NCBI GenBank assembly: GCA_022826195.1
Contig: JAJDVI010000001.1
Coordinates: 62,001 to 126,000, forward strand
DNA length: 64,000 nt
Source of the DNA: Acidobacteriota bacterium
GTDB taxonomy: Bacteria; Acidobacteriota; Vicinamibacteria; Marinacidobacterales; Marinacidobacteraceae
Reading direction: 5' to 3'
The position numbers and the translations under genes were made by a program. The notes under the pieces were generated by a model. The model searched no databases. It saw nothing but the letters and a program-made list of their open reading frames with translations, and was not told the origin of the DNA. Shown one piece after another: positions 51,276-60,263 of this stretch (position 1 is its first letter; each line of letters begins with the position of its first letter).

Positions 51276-53596
51276 GAGGGGCCGCGCACCGCGCCGCCGT
51301 CCGGATCGCCTGCCGGGGCGGTCCGGAATCCCACGTCGTCGAGCAGCACGGTTCCAGCGGTCTCCGGGTCGAGTCGGAGGCGGATGCCGATGACCGGGGG
51401 CGGCGCGGCGGGAGGCGGCGGTGCGGGCGCCGCGCCGGGCACGACGGGAGGCGGCGGCGGTGGCGGCGGCAGGAGGTTCCTGCCCGGTATCGCGACCGTC
51501 TGCGGGATCTCCTCGACGATGCGGCGGTATCGCTCACGATTCATCCGGCGGGACTTCAGGAACTGGACCTCGAAGGGAGGTTCCGGAGAGATTGCATCCA
51601 CGATCGCGAACGCCGGCCCTTCCACCTCGTCGGGAAACAGCAGTTGCACCGTCATCGCGATGGGCAGCCTCCGCGCCTCCGGTTCGGCGTCGGCTCCCGG
51701 CGCGTCCGGGTTCCAGACCACGGAGAGGGTGAACTCGTCCTCGCCGGCCATCGCAATCGGTTCGGCCAGGTGGATCTCGTAGGCGGGATCCTCCGCCTGT
51801 TGGTCTCCGGAAACCTCGAGCCGGACGGCGGAGGTGGCCTGCTTCGAGCCGTCGCGGAAGAGGACCTCCTCCTCGCTCCAACCGGCGAGACCGCGAGCTT
51901 CGATCATGGCGCCCGCCGCGGTCCCGGTGGCGAGATGCAGGTCTTCCTCGAAGCCCGCGACGATGCGGGTGCGCGAGTCGGCGTACTGGCTCTGGTAGCG
52001 GGTCTCCGGAAGGAACGGCGCCCCGGCGCGGTAGTCGCGGAGCAGCGGCACGAATTCCCCCTCTCCAAGGAGGGTGGCGCGCAGGAACGCCAGCACGTAC
52101 ACCTGAGCGATCCGCTGCTGTTCGGCCGCGGAGAGGAGCGGGGCGCGATTGAGCCAGAACATGCCCCAAAGACCCGAGTCCATGCCCCAGGTGCTGTTGA
52201 ACTGGCCGTGGTTTCCGCGGTGCGCGACGACCCCCGCCTTCAGACGGAAGCCGAGGATTCCCTCGGAGCGCTCGGCAGCTCCGTCCAGCCGGGTCCGGTG
52301 GAACTGGCGGAGGCCGTGAAAGCTCGGCTCGTCGGTGTCGTAAGAGCCCTGGAGGGCCAGGAAGTTGACGTCCTGCAGCTCGATGCGCCGCGAGTAACGG
52401 CGGTCGATCTGGGCGATCGCCACCACCGATTCGATTCCGAAGCCGTAGTCGAACCGGTAGTTCGCGTCATCCGGGAAGGAGGGAAGGTCGTTGAAGGCCG
52501 TGGCGATCGCCGCCGCCTCTCCACCGCGCGAGTGCCCGAGCAGCGCCACCCGGTCGAGGTCGAGGCGGTTGTAGAGGGGTGAGCGCGGGTCCCGGTTCCA
52601 GGTCCGGAACAGCCGGAGGTGCTCCAGCAGCAGGATCGCGCGCGCCGGCATCTCGCGCCCGCCGAAATCACCCGACCAGGTTCCGTTGAGGAAGTTGGCG
52701 TCGATGGACGCGGTCGCGATCCCGTGGCTCGCGAGGAGGTCGGCCAGGTAGTCGTAACCGGCGTCGGAGAAATCCTCCATGCGGTGGTTGCCGTGGACGA
52801 TCAGCGCCACCGGACGCCGGTTCCCGGGGCCGGTGTCGGGGAGGTGGAGCCGGCCGGCGAGCGGCGCGTCCTCCAGCCCGAATCCCCACCACCATTCCCG
52901 GTGGGTCGCGCGAAAACCACGCCACTCGGGGAGCACGCTGCTGAGGTCCACCGAAGGCGAGCGGATGGTCACCGCGTCTCCGTACTCCGGCCGGTAGGGA
53001 TCCCGTCCGTTGCCGTACGTCAGGAGGCGCACCGGATGGGGGCCGCGCGCCGCCGGATCTTCGGCGAGGACCGCGGGCGGATTGGGCTGGACCTGCGCCG
53101 GACGGACGTAGGGGTCCTCTCCGGCACCGAAGAACCACATTCCTCCGTAGGCCATGAGCCCGGCGCCCACCACCGCGAGCACCAGGCCGCCCCGGCCGTA
53201 CGCCGGGCCGTGGGGGCGAAACACCATGGCGAGGCCGGAACCGACGAAGAACGGTCCGAGGAAGACGACCACCACGAGTCCCGGAAGGAGCGCCTCCGGC
53301 CAGCCGAAGATGGTGCTCCGGAGCAGCCAGAGGCTCGCTCCCGCCGCCACCAGCAGCAGGAAGGCGTCCGTGGAGAGCCACTCGACGAGACGCTCGGCTA
53401 CCCGGCTCAGCCCGACGAAGATCACGAGCGAGACCACGCCCGCCACGAGTCCCACGAGCGACCCCAGCAACCATCCCGGAATGGCCCCGAAGGAAACGGC
53501 CGCCAGCGCGTGCAGGACGACCACGCCCAGGGCGCTCGTGGCCGCGCCGGCCACGAAATAGCGCCGGATCACCGGAGCGTAGTCGGGGCGTCGCAC
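51272..53596 (-). CDS. Membrane-anchored alpha/beta hydrolase
   Basis: The 774-residue protein has five N-terminal membrane helices (about 12-160), then an extracytoplasmic alpha/beta-hydrolase domain. This contains VALIVHGNHRMED and the nucleophile elbow GHSRGG (Ser356), with a candidate His in VVAHRGNHGQFN. A C-terminal beta region follows, and a proline run (PPPPPPPP) precedes another 45 residues. The fusion of a membrane bundle and a hydrolase is unusual. The substrate is unknown, perhaps an ester or peptide. It is first in an operon with the RibD-C and MDR genes. Confidence 0.78.
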   Translation of the reverse strand: MRRPDYAPVIRRYFVAGAATSALGVVVLHALAAVSFGAIPGWLLGSLVGLVAGVVSLVIFVGLSRVAERLVEWLSTDAFLLLVAAGASLWLLRSTIFGWPEALLPGLVVVVFLGPFFVGSGLAMVFRPHGPAYGRGGLVLAVVGAGLMAYGGMWFFGAGEDPYVRPAQVQPNPPAVLAEDPAARGPHPVRLLTYGNGRDPYRPEYGDAVTIRSPSVDLSSVLPEWRGFRATHREWWWGFGLEDAPLAGRLHLPDTGPGNRRPVALIVHGNHRMEDFSDAGYDYLADLLASHGIATASIDANFLNGTWSGDFGGREMPARAILLLEHLRLFRTWNRDPRSPLYNRLDLDRVALLGHSRGGEAAAIATAFNDLPSFPDDANYRFDYGFGIESVVAIAQIDRRYSRRIELQDVNFLALQGSYDTDEPSFHGLRQFHRTRLDGAAERSEGILGFRLKAGVVAHRGNHGQFNSTWGMDSGLWGMFWLNRAPLLSAAEQQRIAQVYVLAFLRATLLGEGEFVPLLRDYRAGAPFLPETRYQSQYADSRTRIVAGFEEDLHLATGTAAGAMIEARGLAGWSEEEVLFRDGSKQATSAVRLEVSGDQQAEDPAYEIHLAEPIAMAGEDEFTLSVVWNPDAPGADAEPEARRLPIAMTVQLLFPDEVEGPAFAIVDAISPEPPFEVQFLKSRRMNRERYRRIVEEIPQTVAIPGRNLLPPPPPPPPVVPGAAPAPPPPAAPPPVIGIRLRLDPETAGTVLLDDVGFRTAPAGDPDGGAVRGPS

Positions 53597-53637
53597 TCTT
53601 CAGTCGCTCCTTCGCCTTGGCGGTGGTCCGGAATCGG

Positions 53638-54021
53638 TCAATCGCCTCCGCCTCGAAGGTAGTCGTCGGTCCCGTCCAGCCAGTCCTGCCGCGGCGGCGT
53701 GAAGATGTCCACGTCCAGGGTGTCTTCCAGCGCGATCGCCTTGTGCGGCACCCACGAGGGAAGGACCAGCACCTCGCCGGCCTTCACGTCGATCGGCTCC
53801 GAATCCTCGTCCTCGATCCAGAAGCGGAGCACGCCGCTGATCACGTAGGTGATCTGTTCGTTGTCGTGCGAGTGCATCGGAACCACGGCGCCCTTGTCCA
53901 GATAGACGTGGGTGAGCATGGCCCGATCCGCGGTGATGATCCGGCGGCCGATCCGGTCGCTCAGGCGCTCCTTCTCCATGGCCTCCCAGCGGATGTGCCG
54001 TACTTGATCTCTCGCTGACAC
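53638..54021 (-). CDS. Cupin domain protein
   Basis: The 127-residue single cupin has the metal-binding motif 1 PMHSHDNEQITYVISG and motif 2 AGEVLVLPSWVPHKA. It is short and soluble. The family is functionally broad (dioxygenases, isomerases, binding proteins), so no reaction is assigned. It lies 41 bp before the hydrolase operon on the same strand and could be its first gene. Confidence 0.85.
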   Translation of the reverse strand: MSARDQVRHIRWEAMEKERLSDRIGRRIITADRAMLTHVYLDKGAVVPMHSHDNEQITYVISGVLRFWIEDEDSEPIDVKAGEVLVLPSWVPHKAIALEDTLDVDIFTPPRQDWLDGTDDYLRGGGD

Positions 54022-54130
54022 GGGACCTTCCCTTCCCGCCCCCCGGGGGCGGATTCCGATGATATCGGGAACGCCGCCCTTCAGACCTGCGGCGCTCCAC
54101 CACCGCGGAGCGCCGCCGCTCCCCCGCGAA

Positions 54131-54490
54131 TCAGGTCCAGTAGCCGACCTGGAGCCCCAGAACGACCCCGGCCGCGCCCACCACCAAGGGAAACGCGGCC
54201 AGCCCGAGCACCGCCCGGATCCCGAGGCCGAGGGAACCCGGAGCGAACACGAGGAGGCCCTGCACCAGGAACGTCCCGTAGAGGGCGCCGTAGGCCACGT
54301 TCGGCTGGGCGCAGAAGGGACAGTCGGGAGGGCCGGGCGTCTGGATGTTGCAAAACGCGGCCCCGCCGTTCCAGATCGAGACGCAGCCGCAGTCGTAGAT
54401 CACGTGGCAGACGTTCAGGAAGAACGTCGCCGCCACCGCGACCAGCGGCGCCAGCACGGCCGCCCTTGTCGCGAGTTTCCGGAGATTCAT
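54131..54490 (-). CDS. Small Cys-rich membrane protein, unknown
   Basis: The 119-residue protein has a hydrophobic segment at 10-30, a loop with six cysteines (28, 34, 36, 47, 57 and 60, including DCGC and DCPFC), and two further membrane helices at about 68-85 and 95-115. The CPFC pair recalls thiol-redox or metal sites. I do not recognise a family. Composition and membrane topology support a real gene, and the start ATG at 54490 is the only sensible one. Confidence 0.6.
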   Translation of the reverse strand: MNLRKLATRAAVLAPLVAVAATFFLNVCHVIYDCGCVSIWNGGAAFCNIQTPGPPDCPFCAQPNVAYGALYGTFLVQGLLVFAPGSLGLGIRAVLGLAAFPLVVGAAGVVLGLQVGYWT

Positions 54491-54590
54491 CTGTCTGCGC
54501 TCGGCGGGAGTCTAAGCGGACTGCCGGACGCGGAGGAACCGCGGCGTTTCGTTCCAGCCGGACTCCCCGCCCATAGAATTCGTCCCGCAC

Positions 54591-55445
54591 ATGGACCGGA
54601 GCAGGCGACGGGTCGCTGGCCTGCTGCTCCTGCCGGCCCTCCTGGTGGTGGCGGTGGTCGCCGCGGTTCCCATCGGCCTGTTGTTCCGGGTGGCGCTCTA
54701 CCCCCCCGGCCCGGTCGCGCCGCTGAGCGGGGGTCCGGAACTCGATTCCTTCGCCGGATTGCTGAGCGCTCCGTATCCGTCGGTCGCGCTGCGGACGCTC
54801 CGCCTTTCGCTCCTCACCACGGTCCTGGTCACGCTTCTCGGCTTTCCGGTCGCGCTCTTCCTCTCCCGCTCGCGGGGGCTCTCCCGCCGGATCCAGACGC
54901 TGCTGATCGTCTCGCCGCTCCTGATGTCGGTGGTGGTGCGCGCCTACGGCTGGATGCTGATCCTCGGCCGCCAGGGGTTCGTCGGAGAGACGCTCGCGGC
55001 GCTCTCGCTTCCCCGCGTCGGCCTCCTGCACACCGAAACCGCCGTGCTGCTCGCCCTGACCGAGTCGTTTCTCCCGTTCATGATCCTCGCGCTGGCGGCG
55101 AGCCTCGACCGGATCGATCCCGACCTCCTGGCCGCCGCCCGCGGACTGGGAGCCTCGTCGGCGCGCACCTTCTTCGCGGTCGTGGTGCCCCTCGCCCTCC
55201 CCGGCTTCGTGGCCGGAGCGAGCTTCGTCCTGGTGGGAAGCCTCTCCGCGTACGCCGTCCCCGCCCTGCTCGGCGGGTCGGCGGCCCGGACCTTCGTCAT
55301 GGAGATCTACGAACTCGTCACCATCAGCTTCGACTGGCCCACGGCGGCCGCCGCCTCCGTCGTCCTGCTGCTCTTCGCCTCGGCGCTCCTCGGCGGAGCG
55401 GCGCTCCTGAGCCGCCGCCGGTCGGCGCGCACCTTCGGGACCTAG
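54591..55445 (+). CDS. ABC transporter permease (PotB-like)
   Basis: The 284-residue protein has six membrane helices and the permease EAA-type loop (ARGLGASSARTFFAVVVPLA). N-terminal features match the spermidine/putrescine PotB group. It would form half of the channel with the next gene, 12 bp downstream. Polyamine specificity is a family-level label; similar systems carry iron, thiamine or phosphonates. Confidence 0.9.
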   Translation: MDRSRRRVAGLLLLPALLVVAVVAAVPIGLLFRVALYPPGPVAPLSGGPELDSFAGLLSAPYPSVALRTLRLSLLTTVLVTLLGFPVALFLSRSRGLSRRIQTLLIVSPLLMSVVVRAYGWMLILGRQGFVGETLAALSLPRVGLLHTETAVLLALTESFLPFMILALAASLDRIDPDLLAAARGLGASSARTFFAVVVPLALPGFVAGASFVLVGSLSAYAVPALLGGSAARTFVMEIYELVTISFDWPTAAAASVVLLLFASALLGGAALLSRRRSARTFGT

Positions 55446-55457
55446 GAGCTCCGGGAA

Positions 55458-56312
55458 ATGGCGATGCGCATCGCACTGGGAGCCGCCGCGGCCGTCGCCT
55501 ACGCGGTGCTCCTCCTGGCGCCCCTCGCCGTGATCGTCTATTCCGTGAGTCCGGGGGCGGCGCTCGAGATCCCGCCGTCGGGCGTCAGTCTTCGCTGGTA
55601 CGCGGGCCTTGCCGACCAGCCGCGCCTCATTTCCGGCCTCTTCACGAGTCTGCTGCTGGGCGGGATCGCGACGGGCGCGGCCCTCGTCACCGGCATCCCG
55701 GCGGCGCTCGCGCTCACGCGGGGGTCGCTCCCGGGACGCGAGGCCTTCCTCGCCGTCCTCCTGTCCCCGCTGAGTCTCCCCGGTCTCGTGCTCGGTCTCG
55801 GCGTGCTGACGAGCGCCGCCGTGCTCGCGAACGCCACCGGCATCCGGACCGCCGGGACGCTCCTGCCGCTGGTCGCCGCCCACCTGCTCATCACCATCCC
55901 GTGGGTCGTCCGCAGCGTGGCCGCCTCGCTCGAGTCCACCGATCCGGCGCTCGAGGACCAGGCCCGCAGCCTGGGCGCCGGCCCCTTCGCGACCCTCTTC
56001 CTCGTCACCCTGCCGAGCGCCCGCGCGGGTATCGTTGCCGGCGCCGTGTCCGCCTTCGTGATCTCTTTCGGCAACTTCGCGCTGTCCCTGCTGCTTGCCA
56101 GCGGGCGGACCGTCACCCTGCCGGTGGCCATCTACGAGACCGTGGACCGGTACCAGGACCCCACCGTCGCCGCGGTGAGCACCCTCACCATCGCCGCCGC
56201 GGTGGGCGCCGCGGTGCTGACGGATCGAATCTCCGGGCCGCTCAGGACCCGGGACGCCTCCTCCCGAAGCGGCCGGCAGGCGGACCCGGCCGCGCCCGAA
56301 CCGGCCCGATGA
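55458..56312 (+). CDS. ABC transporter permease (PotC-like)
   Basis: The 284-residue six-helix permease has the EAA-type loop QARSLGAGPFATLFLVTLPS. It pairs with the preceding permease. The stop overlaps the start of the binding-protein gene (ATGA). Confidence 0.9.
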   Translation: MAMRIALGAAAAVAYAVLLLAPLAVIVYSVSPGAALEIPPSGVSLRWYAGLADQPRLISGLFTSLLLGGIATGAALVTGIPAALALTRGSLPGREAFLAVLLSPLSLPGLVLGLGVLTSAAVLANATGIRTAGTLLPLVAAHLLITIPWVVRSVAASLESTDPALEDQARSLGAGPFATLFLVTLPSARAGIVAGAVSAFVISFGNFALSLLLASGRTVTLPVAIYETVDRYQDPTVAAVSTLTIAAAVGAAVLTDRISGPLRTRDASSRSGRQADPAAPEPAR

Positions 56313-57364
56313 CCTCCGGGAGGCGCCCGCCGCCGCGTTTCGCGGCCGCGCACCTTCTGCTGGCCGTGGCGGCGGCGCACGTGCCCCTCGGATGCGGCGG
56401 CCCCACGGGAGAAGACCTGGTGATCGCGGTCCCACCGGGCCGGATCGCCGATCTCGAGAACTACTTCGCCGGCCCGTTCGAGACGGCAACGGGGGCCCGT
56501 GTCATCCCGGTGGGACTCCGTTCCGCCGAGCAGGCGGCCCGGGTGCGCGTCGAGAGCGGCAATCCGTCGCTGGACGTCCTCTGGATCGACGCCGGAGAAG
56601 CGGCGCTGCTCGCGAACGAGGGCCTCGTCGAGACTCCCTTCGATCCGGAGACCCCGGCGGAGGGAGGACTGCGCGTCCCCAATGCCGCGTGGGCCGACCC
56701 GGATGCCTGGTTCAGCCAGCGGGCGCTCCCGGCCACGTTCGCCTCCGCCATCGGGTTTCTCTACAACACCACGCATTTCGCCTCCCCCCCGGCTTCCTGG
56801 ACGGCGCTGGAAGACCCCGCGCTCGAGGGCCGGCTCGCCCTGTTCGGGTTCGGGAGCACGCTCGGGCCGCTCACCGTCGCCGCCCTGGCGCGCATCGACG
56901 CGGGGAACGAGACGGACGCGGACGCGGGGTTTCGGAGACTCGGCCGGCTCCGGAACAACGTCCTGGTGTACGGCACCAGCGGACCCGCCAACAACCAGTT
57001 GGTCGCCCAGGGCGAAGCCTGGCTCACCCTGGGCCTGCCCTCCCAGGCGCGCCACCTTGCCGCCGAGGGCGCGCCGGTGGGATGGGCGGCCCCGGCCGAA
57101 GGGGCGATCGCCCTGCCCCAGGGGATCCAGATCGTGACCGGAACCCGGCGCCCCGAACTCGCGCGCGCGTTCGCGGACTACATGTTCTCCCCCGAGGCGC
57201 AGCGGATCGCCGCCCGCGAACTCCAGTTGGTGCCGTCACGCAGCGACACCGAGATTCCGCCCGGCCTGCCGCCGCCCGACGCGCTCATGCGGCTCGATAT
57301 GGTGACCCTGGGTGACCTGCGTCCCTCGTGGGCCACCCGCTTCCGCCGCGAGGTGATTCCCTGA
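56309..57364 (+). CDS. ABC transporter substrate-binding lipoprotein
   Basis: The 351-residue lipoprotein (PLGCGG lipobox, Cys about 29) has the type-2 periplasmic-binding fold. SLDVLWIDAGEAALLANEGL and AIGFLYNTT are typical of iron- and polyamine-type binding proteins. It captures the substrate in the periplasm. No diagnostic ligand residues (for example iron-binding tyrosines) could be assigned. The 4-bp overlap ties it to the permeases, and the PrpD-like gene starts 2 bp later. Confidence 0.87.
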   Translation: MTSGRRPPPRFAAAHLLLAVAAAHVPLGCGGPTGEDLVIAVPPGRIADLENYFAGPFETATGARVIPVGLRSAEQAARVRVESGNPSLDVLWIDAGEAALLANEGLVETPFDPETPAEGGLRVPNAAWADPDAWFSQRALPATFASAIGFLYNTTHFASPPASWTALEDPALEGRLALFGFGSTLGPLTVAALARIDAGNETDADAGFRRLGRLRNNVLVYGTSGPANNQLVAQGEAWLTLGLPSQARHLAAEGAPVGWAAPAEGAIALPQGIQIVTGTRRPELARAFADYMFSPEAQRIAARELQLVPSRSDTEIPPGLPPPDALMRLDMVTLGDLRPSWATRFRREVIP

Positions 57365-57366
57365 TC

Positions 57367-59019
57367 ATGACCCCCGAAGGCCCGGATGTCTCCCGGGAGA
57401 GCGTCGCTGCGCTCGTCGACTGTCTGATGCCGCATCCCGCCGCGCTCGGGTCCCGCGCCGCCGGGTTCAGGGGCTGGCTGGAGCGGCTCGCCCAGGGTTG
57501 GGTCCGGGCCGGGATCACCGGACCGCGGGCGCCGGTTCCCGAAGGAGCCGCGGGGCCGCCGGCCCCGGCGGACGTGGACCCCGACGCCATCAACCTGGTC
57601 GGAGCGACCCATCTGGAAGACGTTCGCGACGCGGCGGAGTGGGCGGCGAGCGCGCGATTCCTGGCCAACGAGCGGCGCGGGGCCATGACCCTGCTCACCG
57701 ACGTGCTCGCCATTGGCGCCGCGGAGCCGTTGCCGGCCTTCCTTGACGGCACCGAGGCGAGGGGCGTCCTCGACGCCTTCCCCGGCGACTCCGTTCCGTC
57801 CGCAACGCTGTGGCGGCCCGTGGAGGGCCGCAGTTCGGCGGGAATCTGGTCCGCGATGGTGTGGAACCGGCTCGTGGGAGATCCCCAGGAACTGCATGCC
57901 GGGCCGGAGTGCGTCGCGGCCGCGGTAGCGGCCGCCGAGGCGCGCGACCGCACCCTTGGCGAACTTCTCGACGCGATCGTGGTCGGCTGCGGCATCGGAA
58001 GCTGGCACCGGGACGCGGTCGGGACGGCGATGGAGGAGGCCGGAATTCACTCACCGGGCGCGCTCGCGCCCGTGGCCACCGCCGCCGCGGTCGGCCGTCT
58101 CGAGGGAACCGGGGCCCGGAATCTTGCGCAGAGCATCCGGCGCGCCAGCGCGCTCACCCCGCTGCATCCGTACCGGGCCTTCAGCGACGGCGCGAGCGCC
58201 AAGCTGCTCTACGGCGCCTTCGGTCAGCTTCTTGGCGCGGCCGCCACGCTCAGCATCAAGAATCCCATCGGGCTCCTTCCCGCGCCCTCGCTTTCCCGCC
58301 GCTCACGCCAGCCGGGAGTCGCATCCTTCGATCCGCGCACCGCGACGAGGGCGATCCACACGGTCGCACTCAAGAAGTTCCCCGGTTCACGGGCCGTGCA
58401 GTCCGTACTCGCCGCCATGGAAAAGCTGCCCCGGATCGACCCGGGGAGCGTGGAGTCGATCTCGGTCGAAACCTATCCCTTCTCGGCGACCGTGTCCGGC
58501 TGGTCCCGCCCGGACACCGGACCGATCGCCATGCAGAGCCACATCCCCACGGCGGTCGCCCTGTGGCTCGAGGCCCGCTACCGGCGGGCTCCCTTCAGCG
58601 CGGACCACTATCCGCGGTTTCGGGATCCGGCAACGATCACGCTCGCCGAGCGGGTCACCGTGCAGGCGCACGAGTTCGGCCAGGCGGGCGCACCGTCGAG
58701 CCGCCGTATCCGCTGGGCGAAGGTGACCATCCGGTCCAGGGCCAGTCCCGACCTGACGGCCTCTTCCGGCCCTCCCTTCGCGCCTCCGCCACCGGGAGCC
58801 ATCCGCGACCGCTTCGCGAACCTGACCCGCGGCGCGGCCGTGCGCGACCCGCATCAGTTCCCCTACTCGGCGCCCGTGCGCAGCTTTCTGGGCCAGGAAC
58901 TGCCGGATACGCCGCAGGAGCCGGCGGCGACGGTCCTTCCCCCCGTGGAGCCCACCGGGTCCGGCGACCCGGCCGAGGAGTCGGACGGCCGGGCCGACTC
59001 GCTCTTCGGACAGTCGTGA
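57367..59019 (+). CDS. MmgE/PrpD-like protein inside the ABC operon
   Basis: The 550-residue protein resembles the MmgE/PrpD (2-methylcitrate dehydratase/cis-aconitate decarboxylase) fold: AIVVGCGIGSWHRDAVGTAM, GIHSPGALAPVATAAAVGRL and YRAFSDGASAKLLYGAFGQL. It is longer and more divergent than typical members, with an extra Pro-rich C-terminal tail. It may process the imported compound. Placement between the binding protein and the ATPase (2-bp gap, then GTGA overlap) is the strongest clue to a shared pathway. The reaction is unknown. Confidence 0.7.
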   Translation: MTPEGPDVSRESVAALVDCLMPHPAALGSRAAGFRGWLERLAQGWVRAGITGPRAPVPEGAAGPPAPADVDPDAINLVGATHLEDVRDAAEWAASARFLANERRGAMTLLTDVLAIGAAEPLPAFLDGTEARGVLDAFPGDSVPSATLWRPVEGRSSAGIWSAMVWNRLVGDPQELHAGPECVAAAVAAAEARDRTLGELLDAIVVGCGIGSWHRDAVGTAMEEAGIHSPGALAPVATAAAVGRLEGTGARNLAQSIRRASALTPLHPYRAFSDGASAKLLYGAFGQLLGAAATLSIKNPIGLLPAPSLSRRSRQPGVASFDPRTATRAIHTVALKKFPGSRAVQSVLAAMEKLPRIDPGSVESISVETYPFSATVSGWSRPDTGPIAMQSHIPTAVALWLEARYRRAPFSADHYPRFRDPATITLAERVTVQAHEFGQAGAPSSRRIRWAKVTIRSRASPDLTASSGPPFAPPPPGAIRDRFANLTRGAAVRDPHQFPYSAPVRSFLGQELPDTPQEPAATVLPPVEPTGSGDPAEESDGRADSLFGQS

Positions 59020-60119
59020 ACCCACGCGACGCCGGGCTCGCACTCGAAGGCCTCGGCAAACGCTTCGGCGAGACCGAATCGGTTTCGGACGTGACGCTGC
59101 GGGTGGGACGCGGCGAGCTGATGGCCCTGCTCGGCTCCAGCGGGGCGGGCAAGTCCACCATCCTGCGCTGCATCGCCGGACATCTGGAGCCGGACTCGGG
59201 GGAGGTCTGGATCGGGGGCGAGCTGATGGATCAGGCGCCGCCGGAAAACCGGAACGTGGGAATGGTCTTCCAGAGCTACGCCCTCTTCCCTCACCTGAGC
59301 CTCCGGAGGAACGTCGCGTTCGGCCCCGAACGGCGGGGAGCCTCCCGCAGCGCCGCCGCGGACCTCGCGGGGGAGATGCTGGAACGGGTGGGTCTGCTGG
59401 AACTCGCGGACCGCTATCCCCGCGAGATTTCGGGAGGGGAACAGCAGCGGGTCGCCGTCGCCCGGGCGCTCGCGATCCGTCCCGAGGTGCTGCTCCTCGA
59501 CGAACCGCTGTCGAGCCTCGATCAGACCCTGCGGCGCGAACTGCGGTCGCTCCTGCGCAGCCTGCAGCGGTCTTTCGAAGCGACGACGGTCTGGGTCACC
59601 CACGACCAGGAAGAGGCGCTGACCGTCGCCGACCGGGTGGCCGTCCTGAACCGGGGCCGGCTCCAGCAGGTCGGGACGCCCCTCGAGCTCCATACCCGGC
59701 CGGCCAACACGTTCGTGGCCAGTTTCGTCGGCAAGATGAACCTGCTCCCCGCCCTCCCCGAGAAGGGCGAACCGGGCGCCTTCCGGCTACCCGGCGGTCC
59801 GGTGTTGCGCGCGGAACGGGACGGCGGCCAACCCGCCGGTACCGCGAGGTCCGGAGCCGCGGACGACGAGGTGCTCCTCGCCATGCGGCCCGAAGTGGTC
59901 CAGATCGGCCACCCGCCGGCGGCGCCCGGGTTCAACCGGATCGGGGCCACCGTCCGGCGCATCTCCTTCCTCGGGGACCGCCTGGAGATCGAACTCGAAC
60001 TCGAGGGGGGAACCCGGCTGCTCGCCCGCGGCAACTCCCTGTTCGAGAGTCTCGCCCGGGAAGGCGACGCGGTCCGGCTCTACTGGCCCGTCGCCGACAC
60101 GCGGATCCTTGTCCCGTAG
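59016..60119 (+). CDS. ABC transporter ATPase (PotA-like)
   Basis: The 367-residue protein starts at GTG, overlapping the previous TGA. It has Walker A GSSGAGKST (40-48), Q-loop VFQSYALFPH, signature SGGEQQR (139-145), Walker B LLLDEP, H-loop VTHDQEEA and a C-terminal TOBE-type domain (LLAMRPEVVQIG). It energises the PotBC-like permeases. It is the last gene of a five-gene operon. Confidence 0.93.
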   Translation: MNPRDAGLALEGLGKRFGETESVSDVTLRVGRGELMALLGSSGAGKSTILRCIAGHLEPDSGEVWIGGELMDQAPPENRNVGMVFQSYALFPHLSLRRNVAFGPERRGASRSAAADLAGEMLERVGLLELADRYPREISGGEQQRVAVARALAIRPEVLLLDEPLSSLDQTLRRELRSLLRSLQRSFEATTVWVTHDQEEALTVADRVAVLNRGRLQQVGTPLELHTRPANTFVASFVGKMNLLPALPEKGEPGAFRLPGGPVLRAERDGGQPAGTARSGAADDEVLLAMRPEVVQIGHPPAAPGFNRIGATVRRISFLGDRLEIELELEGGTRLLARGNSLFESLAREGDAVRLYWPVADTRILVP

Positions 60120-60125
60120 GGCCGA

Positions 60126-60257
60126 TCGGAGCGCCGGCCTCCGGCCGGCATCGCGGCCCGCGAGGGCCGCGACAATGCCCATGCACCGGGAGGGCGCAGC
60201 GCCATCGGCGCTGGTTTCGCGCTCCCGCGCGATGCCGGCCGGAGGCCGGCGCTCCGA
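60126..60257. repeat. Inverted pair of REP-like hairpins (BIME-like)
   Basis: A 30-nt sequence at 60126-60155 is repeated exactly, in inverted orientation, at 60228-60257. Each copy is itself a hairpin with core GCCGGCC-NNN-GGCCGGC and an outer GCTCC tail. The 72 bp between hold two more hairpins (GCGGCCC-GCGA-GGGCCGC and CAGCGCC-ATC-GGCGCTG). The core and tail match the copies at 45817-45955. It fills the gap between the convergent ABC ATPase and glpK genes. Confidence 0.7.
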
Positions 60258-60263
60258 GCCTGC

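Noticed and set aside
51425-51480. Proline-codon run as a tandem repeat or recombination site
   Set aside because: It is a simple in-frame poly-Pro linker (GGC/GGT-rich on the plus strand) inside the hydrolase gene.
54591-60119. A true polyamine (potABCD) transporter
   Set aside because: Permease and ATPase resemblance is only at subfamily level, the binding protein shows no diagnostic polyamine site, and the embedded PrpD-like gene argues for another substrate.
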